In this document: piece after piece, positions 22,854 to 30,127 of the stretch
How the letters are laid out: the number at the start of each line of letters is the position of its first letter
Position numbering within the stretch: position 1 is the stretch's first letter
NCBI GenBank assembly: GCA_964470055.1
Contig: CAYXZZ010000011.1
Location: 1 to 30,304, forward strand
DNA length: 30,304 bases
DNA from: JAEDES01 sp964470055
GTDB taxonomy: Bacteria > Bacillota_I > Bacilli_A > RF39 > UBA660
Reading direction: 5' to 3'
Position numbers and translations under genes: made by a program
Notes under the pieces: model-generated
Database searches by the model: none
The model's input: only the letters and a program-made list of their open reading frames with translations
What the model was told of the DNA's origin: nothing

Positions 22854-23171
22854 TTACTTACTTAGAATATAGAATATTAAGGATATTAATAGTGGTGGTC
22901 CAGCAATTACTAGAGATATTTTTCCGATTTGAAATATGACATCTAGAGCGGATGCTTCAGTGATGATTCCAACGGTTGCTAAAACGGCAATTAATACTAG
23001 TAGTAATGGTGTGATACAAAGACCAATTACTAAAAAGATTAGAGAAATTGATGAAAACATTGATTTTAAACCGGTCTTTTTTACTGGAGCGGCATCTGGT
23101 TGATGTTTGCCACAATTTGGACAAATTTCAGTTTGAGCGTCTAAGTTTTTTCCACATTTTAAACATTGCAT
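22854..23171 (-). CDS. Zinc-ribbon membrane protein
   Basis: The 105-aa protein starts with a zinc ribbon, CLKCGK and CPNCGKHQ (Cys 3, 6, 17 and 20). It is followed by a short linker and two hydrophobic stretches (about residues 40-69 and 86-103). This zinc_ribbon_2 plus TM layout is common in Bacillota, and its function is unknown. AAAGGGTGA precedes the ATG. The stop lies in a tandem TAAG repeat. Beyond it, another frame encodes a short hydrophobic stretch, so a slightly longer ancestral form is possible but unproven. Confidence 0.8.
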   Translation of the reverse strand: MQCLKCGKNLDAQTEICPNCGKHQPDAAPVKKTGLKSMFSSISLIFLVIGLCITPLLLVLIAVLATVGIITEASALDVIFQIGKISLVIAGPPLLISLIFYILSK

Positions 23172-23198
23172 TGTAAATCACCCTTTAGTAGATTATGT

Positions 23199-23227
23199 CA
23201 AAAAAGTAAGGATTAATCATCCTTACT
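23199..23227 (-). terminator. Terminator of the VUT-family gene, overlapping its stop
   Basis: A perfect 9-bp stem AGTAAGGAT/ATCCTTACT (23219-23227 with 23205-23213) has a 5-nt loop, then six T. The 5' arm lies in the last codons and the loop in the stop. Confidence 0.85.
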
Positions 23228-23785
23228 CATCCCAACTTTTGTTTTTTTGTCGATTAGCGTCAACCCAATAGACATTATTGATTGAATTCCTAATGTTATA
23301 AAATAAGATTTCCAGAATGTATCAGTGATGATTATATCTAAATGAACAATTGTATATAGCATATAAAATACTATGAAACCGAAAATGTAATTAAGTAAAA
23401 CTAAAATATATGGGGAATTGGTATTTACTAGTAAAAATTTATAAATCATTGTATTTACTAGTTGACTAATTATATATCCTAGAATAGAGCCACTTAAAAC
23501 ACTAAAATCAATTGTTTTTCCGACTGCAAAACTCATTAGTATTACGAACATAATCATTGAAACTATTGAGATTATGATTGCGCCTAAGGTTCTTCTAAAA
23601 CCATAAACTTTTGTAATGTAATTAGTTAGCCAGAATATTACTGGTATTAGAAATAATGAAAATGTTAATTCAACATTCATAAATGTAAAGTTAAATGACT
23701 TTACTGATTCAGTTAATATTAGAATTGTTGATAATAATAAAATGTACATCCAACTATCATTGTATTTTTTTCTTGTCTTTGTCAT
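23213..23785 (-). CDS. VUT-family (YhhQ-like) membrane transporter
   Basis: The 190-aa protein has six hydrophobic helices. The segment LIPVIFWLTNYITKVYGFRRTLGAI (about 46-70) resembles the P-x-x-F-x-x-T-D-x-I-x-E-x-YG-x-x-R signature of the VUT/YhhQ (DUF165) family. The later GYIISQLVNTMIYKFL fits the family's S-Q-x-x-D helix, but the key acidic residues are replaced by Asn. YhhQ imports queuosine precursors. Because the D/E residues are lost, another substrate or a degraded function is possible. AGGAAGGTAG precedes the ATG. Promoter at 23811-23819 and a strong terminator at its end make it monocistronic. Confidence 0.6.
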   Translation of the reverse strand: MTKTRKKYNDSWMYILLLSTILILTESVKSFNFTFMNVELTFSLFLIPVIFWLTNYITKVYGFRRTLGAIIISIVSMIMFVILMSFAVGKTIDFSVLSGSILGYIISQLVNTMIYKFLLVNTNSPYILVLLNYIFGFIVFYMLYTIVHLDIIITDTFWKSYFITLGIQSIMSIGLTLIDKKTKVGMSKDD

Positions 23786-23810
23786 ATTTATCTACCTTCC
23801 TATATTTTAT

Positions 23811-23819
23811 ATTGTAGCA
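23811..23819 (-). promoter_or_regulatory. Extended -10 promoter of the VUT-family gene
   Basis: TGCTACAAT (-10 at 23811-23816). The same -10 core is used by mntP and the Mn-riboswitch exchanger, but the flanks differ here. Confidence 0.55.
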
Positions 23820-24022
23820 TAAAATGATAGATAGTTGAATAACTAAAATTATTTTTATGAATTTTAGAAATGAAACATTACGTGTTCATACATTTCATTA
23901 CATAAAATGTAGGTGTTTTGTATTTCCGATAATATCATATTGAACTTTTGTAGTCAAACATAGTCATTGAGTAATTAATTATACAATTTTCTATTTTATT
24001 TATAAATTATATATTTCATCTA
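23820..24022. other. Intergenic stretch without a recognisable gene
   Basis: About 200 bp between the VUT promoter and the IS3 remnant hold no open frame of note. The only structure is a 7-bp inverted repeat TACATTT/AAATGTA (23889-23895 with 23905-23911) and nearby partial copies of TTCAT/ATGAA words. It may be decayed mobile-element sequence. Confidence 0.3.
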
Positions 24023-24303
24023 TTAGTGTTTCTTGCGATATTCACTTTTCAGGCATTCTATTGTTTTTTCTTCAAAACATATGGATGAGCATAATATATT
24101 CATATTCTTTTTGTTTTTCATATTTAGCATAAACTTTATTTTATTAGTTCTTAAAATATTATATCCTTGTATATTTATTGATTTTACTAAGCAATTTACT
24201 CCAGATGTTTGAATTCCATATTTTTAGAAATTGAATTTGTTGATAATTCTGACTTTTTATCATTGTACAAAACTATTTTTTCTCCACAACTTAATTTTCC
24301 CAT
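24023..24303 (-). pseudogene. Remnant of an IS3-type transposase OrfA
   Basis: An ATG at 24303 (GAGG ribosome binding site at 24311-24314) opens MGKLSCGEKIVLYNDKKSEL. A shift near 24220 leads to another frame with KYGIQTSGVNCLVKSINI and GYNILRTNK, running to a stop at 24023. Together this resembles the N-terminal helix-turn-helix of OrfA from IS3-family elements, whose usual text is MGKL...EEKI...LSKEYGI...L..LI..HGY.ILR.NKN. The rest of OrfA and all of OrfB are missing or unrecognisable, so it is a dead fragment. The family match is from memory of typical sequences. Confidence 0.6.
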
Positions 24304-24310
24304 ATAAAAA

Positions 24311-24336
24311 CCTCGTTTTTATGTCTAAGAAACGAG
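24311..24336 (-). promoter_or_regulatory. Hairpin covering the ribosome binding site of the IS remnant
   Basis: CTCGTTT/AAACGAG (24330-24336 with 24312-24318), with an 11-nt loop, sequesters the GAGG in front of the OrfA start. Many IS elements use such hairpins to block translation from outside transcripts. Confidence 0.5.
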
Positions 24337-24448
24337 ATTCATATCACATGTTTATATTTTGTGTCTCTCAAAAAATATCATAATAAGCAAAACCATGTCG
24401 TTATCAATTAAAATTGTTTTATGTTTCCATAATATACTTCCTTAATAA

Positions 24449-25093
24449 TCAATCTGCTCCACTAGCAGTACCGCCATTTGTATCGTCATCCGTAGAGGCA
24501 AGAATATAGGAATGACCAGAAATTATGATGTCGATATTATAACAACTCCATCTAATGCATAGGTGATTGTAACTACTACTTGTTCGTAAGCATCGATTGC
24601 TAAACTATGGCCAACAACCTCTACATCTTCCGACGCACTTGTACTTCCTACTGTTACTGATAAACTGATATCATCACAGGCTGCAGTAACTAATGACTCT
24701 GTTGTATCAATAGATGTTGCTGCACAACTTTTTCCATCATTAAAATTAATACTTCTTAAATATGCAATATATAATCCTACATTATGTGCATAAAAAGTAT
24801 ATGTTACACTTTGCTTTGGTACAGTGAAGTTGGCTTTTAAACCAGAGATGGTCGTATCACTAATAGTTGCATCCTCTCCAGTTGCATTATTTGTTCCTGT
24901 TGCAGTTACAGGATCTGTTAATTGACTTGTACTATGAAAATCGTACACTAAATGATAAAGCATCAGGCTTTACTGTCGCACTTGATGAAATAGTTAAAAT
25001 ATTTGAAAATGCCGCAAAACCTAATGAAATTCCAAATACTGCTACTACCAATGCCACAATAGTAATGACTTTTGTTTGTCTCTGTTTTTCCAT
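24449..25093 (-). pseudogene. Camelysin/TasA-like secreted protein with two compensating frameshifts
   Basis: The ATG at 25093 (GGAAGGAAAG upstream) starts MEKQRQTKVITIVALVVAV, a signal-type helix followed by GISLGFAAFSNILTISSSATVKPDA. That is the N-terminal style of SipW-dependent camelysin/TasA-like proteins. This frame stops at TAG 24932-24934. One base further the text continues (STSQLTDPVTATGTNNATGED, then SYTFYAHNVGLYIAYL-like strands) to a TAA at 24523. The first frame then resumes with DIIISGHSYILASTDDDTNGG and ends with TGA at 24449. The first and third pieces share one frame; the middle is offset. Two single-base indels in an otherwise intact roughly 214-codon gene are the simplest reading. 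Likely extracellular fibre or matrix protein before inactivation. Confidence 0.75.
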
Positions 25094-25113
25094 AAATTTT
25101 CTTTCCTTCCATA

Positions 25114-25134
25114 TATAAAGTAACCTACTTTATA
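25114..25134. promoter_or_regulatory. Perfect palindrome upstream of the camelysin-like gene
   Basis: TATAAAGTA-ACC-TACTTTATA is a perfect 9-3-9 dyad about 20 bp before the ATG. It overlaps the only plausible -10 (TATAAA), so it could be an operator or a 5' stem-loop. Confidence 0.4.
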
Positions 25135-25331
25135 CATTATGTTTGGAAAATGTTGATATAAAAAGAAATCAAAATAATTGACGGCTTATTTTGACTGAAA
25201 ATTAAAGTATAAAACTCTTCGACATTCCCAATAATAGTAATATAAAAAATAAATTTTTGACGGCGATAAAGTTATTTTTATTTAAAAATTAGCCTTATGT
25301 GCCAACAAGTGTAAAGTAAAAAAATATAGTA

Positions 25332-25361
25332 TTTACACCATCTTAAAGCACTTGATATAAT
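25332..25361 (+). promoter_or_regulatory. Strong plus-strand promoter in the intergenic region
   Basis: TTTACA (25332-25337) and TATAAT (25356-25361) are 18 bp apart, with an extended TG before the -10. The -35 is the right arm of an inverted repeat GTGTAAA/TTTACAC (25309-25315 with 25332-25338). No plus-strand gene follows. Confidence 0.55.
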
Positions 25362-25367
25362 TGATTT

Positions 25368-25480
25368 AACATAAGATGATATAAAGTAAATAACTTTCTA
25401 GAAGTGACAAATAATGAGTTTATTTTCTTTTTTTATTTAAAAAAGCCCATACAATGATGTATGAGCTATTTTTATTTTTC
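25368..25480 (+). ncRNA. Candidate small RNA from the plus-strand promoter
   Basis: The predicted transcript starts near 25368 and reaches the hairpin at 25444-25467, followed by ATTTTTATTTTTC. That gives about 110 nt, antisense to the last codons of rbfA. It contains small AT-rich hairpins (AAAGT/ACTTT at 25384-25398, AAATAA/TTATTT near 25410-25426) and no convincing ORF. The shared hairpin has a C-A mismatch on this strand, so termination may be partial. Inference from signals only. Confidence 0.3.
25437..25467 (-). terminator. Terminator of the rimP-rbfA operon
   Basis: A 9-bp stem (25459-25467 with 25444-25452, one G-U on the minus strand) has a 6-nt loop, then seven T. It lies five bases past the rbfA stop. 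Confidence 0.88.
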
Positions 25481-25819
25481 TTCATTAATCTTTTCAATTA
25501 TTTTTTCAATATGATTTCCATATTCTATTGATGTATCATAAATAAATTTTAATTCTGGAGTATGACGAATCTCTACTCTTTTTGATAATTCACCACGGAT
25601 AAATGATGATGCTTTATTTAAGGCTTCTAAAGTACTTGTTTTTTTAGTATCATCTAATACTGTGAAATATACTTTTGCGAAACTTAAATCAGATGTTATA
25701 TCTACTCCTGTAATTGTGACAAATTTAATATCTTCGTCTTTGATTTCTGTCATTAAAATCATACTTATTTCTTCTTGGAAAGCATGATTTAGTCTTTCTA
25801 TTTTTACATTGTTTGCCAT
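25472..25819 (-). CDS. rbfA: 30S ribosome-binding factor A
   Basis: This 115-aa protein shows the RbfA KH-like fold: RLNHAFQEEISMIL at residues 9-22, VTITGVDITSDLSFAKVYFTVL at 34-55, then the kinked-helix region LNKASSFIRGELSKRVEIRHTPELKFIYDTS. It binds immature 30S subunits and helps 16S rRNA 5'-end maturation. AGGAGG precedes the ATG. It is the last gene of the rimP-nusA-rnpM-infB operon and is followed at once by a strong terminator. In most Bacillota truB, ribF, rpsO and pnp come next; here they do not (rpsO-pnp are at the other end of the window). Confidence 0.96.
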   Translation of the reverse strand: MANNVKIERLNHAFQEEISMILMTEIKDEDIKFVTITGVDITSDLSFAKVYFTVLDDTKKTSTLEALNKASSFIRGELSKRVEIRHTPELKFIYDTSIEYGNHIEKIIEKINEEK

Positions 25820-25841
25820 ATTAGAAGACCTCCTTTATTTA

Positions 25842-26210
25842 CTACTTATTTATTAGTTGTTTTACTTTTGCACCACTTTTAGAAAATATTTCATAGTCCA
25901 TTCTTAATAATTCTTGGCTTGTGAAATCATGTTTTCTTACGTCATAAATACTTACAACTTTTGGTTTCTTTATTACTTTACCACTAGGAAGTAAAATAGC
26001 AACCATTCTATCATTGTGCCTTATGATTGTTTCTGGTGTAAGATGAGCAATATTTCTTTCATGAGGTTGGTTATTTTCCATGTATTTAACTGATACTACT
26101 GGATACTTATCCTCTTCACTTTTACTTACAACTAATAATGTTTTGTCATCTAAAAGCTCTGTCCTGATAACTTGTCTTTTTAAAGTATCAATTTCTTTTT
26201 GTGTTTTCAT
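25842..26210 (-). CDS. Uncharacterised 122-aa protein in the infB-rbfA interval
   Basis: I do not recognise this protein. It has no membrane segment or signal peptide. The sequence suggests a small beta-rich domain: LLDDKTLLVVSKSEEDKYPVVSVKYM at about 19-44, TIIRHNDRMVAILLPSGKVIKKPKVVSIYDV at about 61-91. A helical C-terminus (SQELLRMDYEIFSKSGAKVKQLINK) follows. In Bacillus the slot between infB and rbfA holds ylxP, whose product looks different. The gene has GGAGCC before its ATG and lies 18 bp after infB and 22 bp before rbfA, so it must be co-expressed with translation genes. A role in ribosome maturation is only guilt by association. Confidence 0.8.
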   Translation of the reverse strand: MKTQKEIDTLKRQVIRTELLDDKTLLVVSKSEEDKYPVVSVKYMENNQPHERNIAHLTPETIIRHNDRMVAILLPSGKVIKKPKVVSIYDVRKHDFTSQELLRMDYEIFSKSGAKVKQLINK

Positions 26211-26228
26211 TTAGGCTCCTGATGTTTA

Positions 26229-28370
26229 TTATCTTTTTATTTCTACTAATTCGTAGACTTCAATAATATCATTTTCTTTGTAGTCTTGGCAATTTTCTAG
26301 AGTTAATCCACAGTCCATATCTTTCTTAACTTCTTTAACTTGATCTTTTTCATGTTGAAGAGATTTGATTGAACCATTGTATACTACAACATCATCTCTA
26401 ATGATACGTGCTTTTTGGCCGTTTTTAACAGTTCCATTTGTGACATGGCAACCAGCGATTAGACCAACTTTAGAAAATTTAAATATTTGTCTAATTTCTA
26501 GAGTTCCAACTACTTTTTCTTCAAATTCTGGATCTAACATACCTTTCATAGCAGCTTCCATTTCTTCTACTACCTTATAGATAATGTCATATGTTTTAAT
26601 TGTAATTCCATATTCTTTAGCAGTATCAAGAGTTTTTCCTGAACCGCGAACATTAAACCCAATAATTAATGCATGTGATGCAGATGCTAAAACGATATCG
26701 CTTTCAGTAATGGCACCTACTGCTGAACGAATAACTTTTACTTTTACTCCTTCAACATCAATTTTTTCTAAGGCATTTTTTACAGCCTCTAGACTTCCAT
26801 TTACGTCGGCTTTTAGAACTACATTAATTTCTTTACCGCCTTCTTGAATATGTCCAAATAAATCATCTAGACTCATTCCACTAAAGTTAGTATCTGTTCC
26901 TTTTGAACGAAGAGTTCTTGCCTCGGCAATTTGTTTGGCTTGCTTTTCTGATTCAAATGCCATAAATTTGTCTCCAGCGCTTGGTACTTCTGAAATACCA
27001 GTTACTTCTACTGGAGTTGATGGTCCTGCTTCAACAATACTTTGTCCTTTATCATTTTTTAGAGTTCTTACTTTACCAAAATAATTTCCAATAACAATTG
27101 GATCTCCTAAGCGAAGAGTACCATTTTGAATAAGAAGTGTTGCGGTTGAACCTACTTTACTATCTTTTTTAGATTCAATTACGGCTCCTGTTGCATAACG
27201 AGATGGATTTGCTTTATAGTTTTCCATTTCAGCAACTAGCAAGATGTTTTCTAATAATTCACTAATTCCTTGACCTGTTTTAGCAGAAATCTTATTAACA
27301 ATAATGTCTCCACCCCATTCTTCTGGAGTTAAGCCATTTTCAACTAAACCTGTCATGATTCTTTCAAAGTTTGCTTCTGGTTTGTCAATCTTGTTAATGG
27401 CAACGATGATTGGACATCCTGCGGCTTTAGCATGATCAATTGCTTCTTTAGTTTGAGGCATGATTCCATCATCAGCAGCAACAATAATAATTACAATATC
27501 TGTAATAGATGCTCCTCGAGCACGCATTTCAGTGAACGCAGCGTGACCTGGGGTATCAATAAAAGTAATTAACTTGTCATTACATTTTACTGAATAAGCA
27601 CCGATTGCTTGTGTAATTCCTCCGGCTTCTCCACCTGCAACATTAGTCTTTCTAATAGCATCAAGAAGAGTTGTTTTTCCATGGTCAACGTGTCCCATAA
27701 TTGTAACTACTGGTGGACGTTCAACTAAATCTTCTTCTCTATCTTCTATTTCAAAGTTTTCAAAATTAGAAATGTCGGCTGTTTCTTCTTTTTTTAAAGT
27801 CTTATTGTATTCAGAAACAATAATTTCGGCTGAATCATAATCAATTGCTTGATTTATGTTGGCCATTACACCAAGTCCCATTAATTTTTTTACTATTTCT
27901 ACTGGTGCTACTTCTAACAAATGTGCTAAATCAGAAACACTCATTCCATCTTTGTATAAAACTACGTTTGCGTCTTGTTCTGCTTCGTTACTTTGTAATT
28001 TTTCACGATGCTTGTACATTTTTTTTCTTTCTTTTAGAAAGTCCTTTTTAGGATTTTCAGTCTTTTTTGCCGCTTTAGGTTTAACTTTCTCAAAACTTTG
28101 AGAGTTTTCTAAATCAAATTTTGTATTTAATGCAAGCTCTTCGGCTATATCTTCTACTTCTTCTTCAAGACGTTGTTCTTCTAGAGCGGCTTCATCTCCT
28201 AGCGTTACATAGTCTTCTGAATCTTGTTGTTCATTATCAAGTAAGATAATATCTGTTTCATTTAACAATGAGTTTTCGTCATCATATTTTATATCTAACT
28301 TATCACATAAAGCCATGATTTCTTCAACTGACTTACTCACGTCTAATGCATAGTCTTCTAAAGTCATCAT
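26229..28370 (-). CDS. infB: Translation initiation factor IF-2
   Basis: The 713-aa IF-2 has an N-terminal acidic and charged linker, with an IF2_N-type domain at about 140-190 (DGMSVSDLAHLLEVAPVEIVKKLMGLGVMA). The GTPase domain carries G1 GHVDHGKTT (226-234), G3 DTPGHAAF and G4 NKID. Domains II, III and the fMet-tRNA-binding C2 domain (VVGTLEIRQIFKFSKVGLIAGCHVTNG) complete the protein. It positions initiator tRNA and promotes subunit joining. AGGTGAG precedes tandem ATGs at 28370 and 28367; either could start. It lies 11 bp after rnpM, with no L7Ae-like ylxQ gene between. Confidence 0.98.
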   Translation of the reverse strand: MMTLEDYALDVSKSVEEIMALCDKLDIKYDDENSLLNETDIILLDNEQQDSEDYVTLGDEAALEEQRLEEEVEDIAEELALNTKFDLENSQSFEKVKPKAAKKTENPKKDFLKERKKMYKHREKLQSNEAEQDANVVLYKDGMSVSDLAHLLEVAPVEIVKKLMGLGVMANINQAIDYDSAEIIVSEYNKTLKKEETADISNFENFEIEDREEDLVERPPVVTIMGHVDHGKTTLLDAIRKTNVAGGEAGGITQAIGAYSVKCNDKLITFIDTPGHAAFTEMRARGASITDIVIIIVAADDGIMPQTKEAIDHAKAAGCPIIVAINKIDKPEANFERIMTGLVENGLTPEEWGGDIIVNKISAKTGQGISELLENILLVAEMENYKANPSRYATGAVIESKKDSKVGSTATLLIQNGTLRLGDPIVIGNYFGKVRTLKNDKGQSIVEAGPSTPVEVTGISEVPSAGDKFMAFESEKQAKQIAEARTLRSKGTDTNFSGMSLDDLFGHIQEGGKEINVVLKADVNGSLEAVKNALEKIDVEGVKVKVIRSAVGAITESDIVLASASHALIIGFNVRGSGKTLDTAKEYGITIKTYDIIYKVVEEMEAAMKGMLDPEFEEKVVGTLEIRQIFKFSKVGLIAGCHVTNGTVKNGQKARIIRDDVVVYNGSIKSLQHEKDQVKEVKKDMDCGLTLENCQDYKENDIIEVYELVEIKR

Positions 28371-28381
28371 AAAGACTCACC

Positions 28382-28645
28382 TCACTTTTCTATAATATTT
28401 TTTATTTCTTCATATACTGTTTCGTCAATGCTACATTCTAATCTCTTAGCAAGTAATCCTGTTTTTTTTGCTTTTTCTAGGACTGCAACATCTTTCTTAA
28501 TATATGCTCCTCTACCATTTAATTTTCCAGTTAAGTCTACTTTAACTTCTCCCTCTGGTGTTCTAACAACACGTAAAAGTTCTTGTTTTGGTAGTTGTTC
28601 TTTTGTGATAACACATGTTCTTAAAGGTATTTTTTTTACTTTCAT
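28382..28645 (-). CDS. rnpM: YlxR/RnpM, RNase P modulator
   Basis: From the ATG at 28645 (MKVKKIPLRTC, GGAGG upstream) the product is 87 aa; an in-frame TTG 12 bases earlier lies in the ribosome binding site and is not used. The family signature is complete: PLRTCVITKE, LLRVVRTPEGEVKVDLTGKLNGRGAYI (the GRGAY motif), and a C-terminal helix ending EIKNIIEK. YlxR in Bacillus binds and modulates RNase P RNA (renamed RnpM). It lies 12 bp behind nusA in the usual order. Confidence 0.93.
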   Translation of the reverse strand: MKVKKIPLRTCVITKEQLPKQELLRVVRTPEGEVKVDLTGKLNGRGAYIKKDVAVLEKAKKTGLLAKRLECSIDETVYEEIKNIIEK

Positions 28646-28657
28646 AGATACCTCCAA

Positions 28658-29851
28658 TTATCTAAAATTGATTCCTGCTTCTCTTGCTTGTTCAGTTGTT
28701 TTAATATCAATTTTGTAATGAGTTAATTTAGATGCTAAACGAGCATTTTGTCCTTTTTTACCGATTGCTAGAGAGAAATTGTCTCCATCAGCAATAACCA
28801 TTGCTTCTTGTTTCTTTGGATCGGTAATTGCAACTGTTAATTCTTTAGCAGGTGATAGGGCATTTTCAATGAAGATTGCTGGGTCTTTATCATATTTAAC
28901 TACATCTAATTTTTCTCCATGTAATTCTTCAATAATACGAGCAATTCTTGAACCTTTTTCACCAATACAAGCACCAATTGGGTCAACTTGTGGATTTTCT
29001 GAATAAACTGCTACTTTACTTCTATTTCCAGCATCTCTTGCAACACTATATAGCATTACGGTTCCATCATTGATTTCTGGAATTTCAAGTTCAAATAGTC
29101 TTTTTACAAAACCAAAATGTGCTCTACTTAATAGGATAAGTAAGTTCTTTCCATTGTTGTCTACTTTTGATACGTAAACTTTAATTTGAGAACCCATTTC
29201 AATTTTTTCACCTGGAATAATATCTTTCTTTGGTAAGATACCATTGGTACGACCTAAGTCAATGAAATAATTATCAGTATCTTCTAAGGCTACTGTTCCA
29301 ATCAATAATTCATCTTGTTTGTCACCAAACTCATCCATAATACTATTTCTTTCTGCTTCCCTAATTTTTTGTACTACTACTTGTTTAGCAGTTGAAGCAG
29401 CAACACGACCAAAATCTTTTGGAGTTACTTCTGTATCAATTGTGTCTCCAATTTCTAATGTCTTGTCTAATTTCTTTGCTTCTGTTAATTTGATTTCAGT
29501 TTCAGGATTAAAGTAAGAAATTGTTTCTTTTACTTCTTGTTCACCCTCTTCTCCTTCAACTGGTGTTGTATCTTCTTCCTCTTCTTCGTCACCCTCAGAA
29601 TATTGTTCAAATAGATAATCTTCATATTCTTCTTTTGTCATCTTGTCATCTGCAACAACTGTAAGAAATGAATATACTTTAATTTCTCCTGTTGCACGAT
29701 CAAATAATACTTTTACGTTTGTTTTTGAATTAAAATTCTTTTTGTAAGCAGAAGTAAGTGCTAATTCCATAGCATTATATACTACTTCCGGATCAATGTC
29801 TTTTTCTTTTACAATATTGTCTAAGGCTTTTTTGAACTCTTTTGCGTTCAT
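28658..29851 (-). CDS. nusA: Transcription termination/antitermination factor NusA
   Basis: The 397-aa NusA has the N-terminal RNA-polymerase domain (1-75), an S1 domain (about 150-225, LIGTVALEDTDNYFIDLGRTNGILP), and two KH domains (GACIGEKGSRIARIIEELHGEKLDVV; FSLAIGKKGQNARLASKLTHYKIDI). There are no C-terminal acidic repeats, as is normal for Bacillota. A run of Glu/Asp-rich residues at 82-110 is inserted between the N-domain and S1 linker. Its ATG shares one base with the rimP stop (TAATG), and GGGAG lies upstream, so translation is coupled. Confidence 0.97.
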   Translation of the reverse strand: MNAKEFKKALDNIVKEKDIDPEVVYNAMELALTSAYKKNFNSKTNVKVLFDRATGEIKVYSFLTVVADDKMTKEEYEDYLFEQYSEGDEEEEEDTTPVEGEEGEQEVKETISYFNPETEIKLTEAKKLDKTLEIGDTIDTEVTPKDFGRVAASTAKQVVVQKIREAERNSIMDEFGDKQDELLIGTVALEDTDNYFIDLGRTNGILPKKDIIPGEKIEMGSQIKVYVSKVDNNGKNLLILLSRAHFGFVKRLFELEIPEINDGTVMLYSVARDAGNRSKVAVYSENPQVDPIGACIGEKGSRIARIIEELHGEKLDVVKYDKDPAIFIENALSPAKELTVAITDPKKQEAMVIADGDNFSLAIGKKGQNARLASKLTHYKIDIKTTEQAREAGINFR

Positions 29852-30105
29852 TATTCGATATCTCCCTTCTCTTTTGAAAAAATGTCTAGTTCATCTGCAT
29901 CTTCTAGTAAATTTACATTTTTATCCATGATTTTGTTTATTATTCTTGAGGCTTCAGTTATTTTATTTAAATCAATTATTTCCTCACTGTCTAGTTCAAT
30001 ATTAAATATCTTTTTACCTTCATCTTCTGAAATGTAGGCATCTGATACAAATACTCCTAGTTCCTTAATATTTTCATTCACAAGTGCTGCTACTTGTTCT
30101 GTCAT
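29851..30105 (-). CDS. rimP: Short RimP-like protein, N-terminal domain only
   Basis: The 84-aa product aligns by eye with the N-terminal domain of ribosome maturation factor RimP. A helix is followed by a strand (GVFVSDAYIS), a second strand (KKIFNIELDSE), and a helix with the DLNKITEASRIINKIMD pattern corresponding to the usual L-x-D-C-x-x-V-S-R-x-x. The C-terminal SH3-like domain, another 65-70 residues in typical RimP of about 150 aa, is absent. The stop overlaps the nusA start by one base, so this is a natural end and not an obvious truncation. AGGAGG precedes the ATG. First gene of the operon, as usual for rimP. Confidence 0.8.
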   Translation of the reverse strand: MTEQVAALVNENIKELGVFVSDAYISEDEGKKIFNIELDSEEIIDLNKITEASRIINKIMDKNVNLLEDADELDIFSKEKGDIE

Positions 30106-30127
30106 TAGTTCACCTCCTAAATAATAA

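Noticed and set aside
23188..23198. Consensus TTGACA on the minus strand just before the zinc-ribbon gene
   Set aside because: No -10 box at 16-18 bp before the ribosome binding site; it belongs to the tail of the VUT terminator.
23889..23911. TACATTT/AAATGTA hairpin as a possible IS200/IS605-type end or CRISPR-like repeat
   Set aside because: Only one copy with no regular spacing and no transposase of that family; no CRISPR array exists in the window.
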